Origin: Ktedonobacter sp. 13_1_20CM_4_53_11 | GTDB taxonomy: Bacteria > Chloroflexota > Ktedonobacteria > Ktedonobacterales > Ktedonobacteraceae | Length of the DNA stretch: 7,716 bases | Direction: 5' to 3' | NCBI GenBank assembly: GCA_001919995.1 | Contig: MNIY01000019.1 | Coordinates: forward strand, 1-7,716 | In this document: positions 5,262 to 7,716 of the stretch, piece after piece | Numbering within the stretch: position 1 is the stretch's first letter | How the letters are laid out: every line of letters starts with the position of its first letter | Program-made: the position numbers and the translations under genes | The notes under the pieces: generated by a model | What the model was told of the DNA's origin: nothing | What the model saw: the letters and a program-made list of their open reading frames with translations, nothing else | Database searches by the model: none

Positions 5262-6443
5262 CTAGCCACGTTGGCGGTATGGATTGGCGCCCGATTCCAC
5301 TCCAAGCAGCGTTGCTGCTGACAGGGCCATTACTTTGATGGAGGTAAGCAGGTCGTCGATGGCCAGCGATTCGTCGATAACATGCGTTTGAGTGATCTCA
5401 CCGGGTCCGTAGACAATGCACTGTTCGATGCCTGCGTTCTGCACGACAAAGCGTTGATCGTCGCTGCCGGGGCTATATACGTAGCCTGGCTCGTGTCCTA
5501 CTACCTCTTGCACGGCAGCAGCAAAGGCTTGAACGAGGGGTGTTTGGGGACTGACCCAGGTGGGGTCGGTGGCGTAACGCTCAACGTACTCATAACAAAA
5601 ATCTGGTTGTGTTCTGGCACGTTGCTCTAGCAGGTTGCACAGCTCGCTGCGAGCTTCTTCCAGGCGTTCTCCCATCACTAAGCGACGATCGAAGGTAACG
5701 CTGCAGCGATCGGGTACACTGTTGACGTTCGTGCCGCCCTGGATGGTGTTGAACGAGAGGCTGGCGGCGTTCGCGCTGGAAGGCACGATCGGCAGGCTGC
5801 TCACGCGCTGTTGCAAGCGAGGTTTTAGTTCATGCCTTACTTCGGTAATGAAATCGGCCATTAGTTCAACAGCGTTCACTCCTCGTTCTGGTGTGCTGCC
5901 ATGCGCCTGGTGACCAAAGGTAGTGATTTCACCCCAGATGGCGCCGCGATGCCCCAGGCAGATATTATCGGCATTGAGTGGCTCAGTAATAACGACGTAG
6001 TCTGTATGACTGGGCGCGATAAATCCTCGTTCGACAAGGAGGCCCATACCGGCGTTGCGATTGCCCGTACTTTCTTCGTCAACCACGCCGCTCTGCTCGA
6101 TGGTGCCCTCAATGGGTACGACATCCATATGCCCATTAAAATGAAGGACCGGTGACGCATTGGCACCTGGTAAACGCCCGATGACATTGGTGCGCGGCAG
6201 GCCTGCTCCATAGGGAGCGAGCTCTGCGATCTCTGCCGGTGTCAGGTTTATGTATTCCACAGTGTAGCCCAGGCTATGCAGTTGTTCGCCGATATAACGG
6301 GCACAGGCGGGATAGGCCTCGCCGGGCGGGTTTACCGTGGGGATGCGGATCATACCCTGTAAGAAGGCAATAGCCTCATCCAATACTGCTTCGGCAGAGC
6401 GCAAGATAGTTTCTTTCTGTTCTAGCCGTAAAGGTTCTTGCAT
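5262..6443 (-). CDS. M20-family metallopeptidase (ArgE/DapE-like) with internal deletion
   Basis: This encodes a 393-residue cytosolic hydrolase of the M20 family, which cleaves amide bonds in N-acyl amino acids, dipeptides or similar molecules using two metal ions. The first metal motif GHMDVVP is at residues 104-110 (His105, catalytic-type Asp107), DEES at 122-125 (Glu123-Glu124), EP at 154-155 and the C-terminal His354. The lid/dimer domain has GHQAHGSTP at 177-185 and GGTNVNSVPD at 236-245. In ArgE/DapE relatives about 45-50 residues lie between GHMDVVP and the DEE motif beyond what is present here. They include the GRGxxDxKGG element, whose Asp bridges the two metals. Here VVP runs almost directly into GTIEQSG, in frame. 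The protein may therefore be inactive, monometallic or non-catalytic. AAAGGA lies 9 bases before the ATG. It follows ecfT by 82 bases on the same strand. Confidence 0.9.
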   Translation of the reverse strand: MQEPLRLEQKETILRSAEAVLDEAIAFLQGMIRIPTVNPPGEAYPACARYIGEQLHSLGYTVEYINLTPAEIAELAPYGAGLPRTNVIGRLPGANASPVLHFNGHMDVVPIEGTIEQSGVVDEESTGNRNAGMGLLVERGFIAPSHTDYVVITEPLNADNICLGHRGAIWGEITTFGHQAHGSTPERGVNAVELMADFITEVRHELKPRLQQRVSSLPIVPSSANAASLSFNTIQGGTNVNSVPDRCSVTFDRRLVMGERLEEARSELCNLLEQRARTQPDFCYEYVERYATDPTWVSPQTPLVQAFAAAVQEVVGHEPGYVYSPGSDDQRFVVQNAGIEQCIVYGPGEITQTHVIDESLAIDDLLTSIKVMALSAATLLGVESGANPYRQRG

Positions 6444-6505
6444 GCTGTGGAATCCTTTGTCTATGCAGGTATCAAGTGTAGGGACCCATCTACTGCTCGT
6501 TTAAG

Positions 6506-6517
6506 TAACGTTCGTTA
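6506..6517. repeat. Small palindrome between the EcfT and M20 genes
   Basis: TAACG-TT-CGTTA is a perfect 5-2-5 inverted repeat in the 82-base gap between the two minus-strand genes. It might be an operator for internal regulation of the downstream genes. No convincing promoter was found beside it, and a repeat this short can occur by chance. Confidence 0.25.
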
Positions 6518-6525
6518 TCAGCCCA

Positions 6526-7365
6526 TCAGTATGGGGCAACCAGGTTCACTATAATTGTCACGATACAAAACATGATCGTGAATACTAAAGCTAATCTATC
6601 AAAACGTTGAAGGTGCATCTCGCGTCGTTTGCTGCGCCGCCAGCCGCGAACGGCTCCTGCATAGCCGCGCGCCTCCATGGCTATGGAGAGCGCCTCGGCT
6701 CGCCGGAAGCCACTAAGAAAGAGGGGGATCAACAGTGGACCAAGCTTGATGGCGCGTTGAATGAAATTGCCCTTATCGAAGCGCACTCCACGGGCCGATT
6801 GGGCCTTTATCAATCGTTCTATCTCAGCAACAAAGATGGGCACGAATTTGAAGGCTATCACAAGAACCATGATAAATGCATTGACGGGTATACCCAGCTT
6901 TTGCAATGGTGAAAGCAAGGCCTCAGAACCATCGGTCAGGTCAACCAACGAGGTGACGAACATCAGCATAGATGCCAGGTAATAAAGGAAGATGACGCGC
7001 ACCATAAGCAGTAAATTGCGGACGATGCCTTCCCAGGAGACGTTGAAGATACCCCATTGCCAGATGAGCGTTGTATGCTGGGTGGGTGAATTGTAAAAGA
7101 GGACTTCGATGATATAGATGAAAATCAGAAAGATGGCAAAGGCCCTGAAGCCGCGCAGGACATAAGCAACTGAAATGCGTGACATCCACTGCAGGATGAT
7201 ACAACCTGACAAGAATATGCCAAAGGCAATAAAACTCCCAATATAGGAGACCAGGGCAATGAGCAATACAGCGCAGATTAACTTGGCCCGTGGGTCCATA
7301 CGAGTTAAGGTCGAACCGTTATTGATGTATTGCCCGAAAGTGATATCTCTGGAAAGTTCAATCAT
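6526..7365 (-). CDS. ecfT: ECF transporter transmembrane component EcfT (CbiQ family)
   Basis: This 279-residue integral membrane protein couples ATP hydrolysis by the EcfA ATPases to substrate movement through a vitamin- or metal-binding S-component. Hydrophobic segments are visible at about residues 28-58, 69-90, 116-140, 160-180, 205-220 and 257-276. The two diagnostic Ala-Arg-Gly coupling motifs are at 191-193 (SARGVRF) and 232-234 (EARGY); these bind the two ATPases through coupling helices. The N-terminal PRAKL (25-29) is also typical, as is the length. It lies 46 bases downstream of the ATPase gene on the same strand, as in many ECF operons. The ribosome binding site is weak (AAAGAGA). 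The substrate cannot be inferred, because the S-component that determines it is not in the window. Confidence 0.93.
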   Translation of the reverse strand: MIELSRDITFGQYINNGSTLTRMDPRAKLICAVLLIALVSYIGSFIAFGIFLSGCIILQWMSRISVAYVLRGFRAFAIFLIFIYIIEVLFYNSPTQHTTLIWQWGIFNVSWEGIVRNLLLMVRVIFLYYLASMLMFVTSLVDLTDGSEALLSPLQKLGIPVNAFIMVLVIAFKFVPIFVAEIERLIKAQSARGVRFDKGNFIQRAIKLGPLLIPLFLSGFRRAEALSIAMEARGYAGAVRGWRRSKRREMHLQRFDRLALVFTIMFCIVTIIVNLVAPY

Positions 7366-7411
7366 ATGTATTTCTCTTTAGGGGCGCGATTCATCACGCC
7401 CAGCTCAGCTG

Positions 7412-7716
7412 TCACCCGGCGCGTGGTGTGCGCAATGAATTGCTTCCGGTACTTGCTTTTTCTATTTCCTCTTCCAATTCTGCCAGGTTCATTACATCGG
7501 TGCGGATGGCGGGAAATATCTCGCGCAATTCCAGGGCGATTTGTGCAGCTTCCGGCAGCGCGATATCCAGGGTTGCCAGTTCGTGTATACGGGCTAGAAT
7601 CTCGCGTGGTGTGCCACTAAATGCTAAATGCCCCTGGTCGAGTATATGGATGCTGTCTGCAAGTCCAATCACGTCCTCCAGACCGCTGGAGGTGTAGACG
7701 ATGGTCAGGTTATGGA
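7412..7716 (-). CDS. ECF-type ABC transporter ATPase, 3' part only (EcfA)
   Basis: Only about the last 100 residues are present; the gene runs off the right edge, and the frame is open up to it. The visible part begins within the last strand of the nucleotide-binding domain (LTIVYTSSGLEDV), followed by LADSIHILDQGHLAFSGTPREIL, a canonical ABC ATPase end. An approximately 60-residue helical tail follows (LPEAAQIALEL, then an acidic stretch and a basic end), as in EcfA proteins. Walker A, Walker B and the signature motif lie outside the window. At the switch position, where TH is usual, the sequence reads SS (codons 7685-7690), so the conserved H-loop histidine appears to be serine. The product should pair with EcfT encoded 46 bases downstream. 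It cannot be told whether it is the A1 or A2 type, or a fused double ATPase. Confidence 0.9.
   Translation of the reverse strand, partial: HNLTIVYTSSGLEDVIGLADSIHILDQGHLAFSGTPREILARIHELATLDIALPEAAQIALELREIFPAIRTDVMNLAELEEEIEKASTGSNSLRTPRAG

Noticed and set aside
4877..5305. 142-residue minus-strand frame across the M20-epimerase gap
   Set aside because: It overlaps the 5' ends of better genes by a long stretch and is rich in His, Arg and Trp in an irregular way, as expected of a shadow frame.
5262..6443. M20 gene as a frameshifted pseudogene
   Set aside because: The frame is open from start to stop and the sequences on both sides of the short junction match the family in the same frame, so an in-frame deletion explains it better than a frameshift.
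7670..7672. Start of a stand-alone 86-residue protein at 7672
   Set aside because: The codon is GTG inside an open frame that continues upstream to the window edge and encodes more of the ABC ATPase, so it is not a true start.

Overview
The window has the look of a chromosomal segment from a free-living bacterium with mid-range GC content, clear Shine-Dalgarno sites (AGGAGG or GGAGG type) and long intergenic gaps. A soil-type Chloroflexota such as a Ktedonobacter relative would fit the gene mix, but this is a weak inference. No rRNA, tRNA, CRISPR array, insertion sequence or phage gene was seen.

Layout. Positions 30-806 (minus) encode a classical short-chain dehydrogenase/reductase. A 318-base divergent intergenic region (807-1124) follows; it carries an extended -10 promoter for the plus-strand gene and a LexA/SOS-box-like palindrome. 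Positions 1125-1496 (plus) encode a small NTF2/SnoaL-like protein. Positions 1735-3978 (plus) encode the most unusual protein here: an N-terminal diacylglycerol-kinase-type lipid kinase joined by a Pro/Ala-rich linker to a C-terminal domain with the His...Glu...Cys order of permuted NlpC/P60 (YiiX/LRAT-like) papain-fold enzymes.

From 4042 to the right edge every gene is on the minus strand and closely spaced, so transcription probably runs from beyond the right edge leftward: the 3' part of an ABC ATPase of an energy-coupling-factor (ECF) importer (7412-7716), its EcfT transmembrane partner (6526-7365), an M20-family metallopeptidase with an apparent internal deletion (5262-6443), a likely 55-residue small protein (5044-5211) and an extended-SDR NAD-dependent epimerase/dehydratase (4042-5019). 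The ATPase and EcfT form two parts of one importer. The M20 enzyme, small protein and epimerase may be co-transcribed with it, but the window does not show what is imported, and no S-component is seen.

Three proteins depart from their families in informative ways: the lipid kinase-papain fusion, the M20 peptidase that lacks the segment carrying the bridging metal-ligand aspartate, and the ECF ATPase with serine where the switch histidine is expected.
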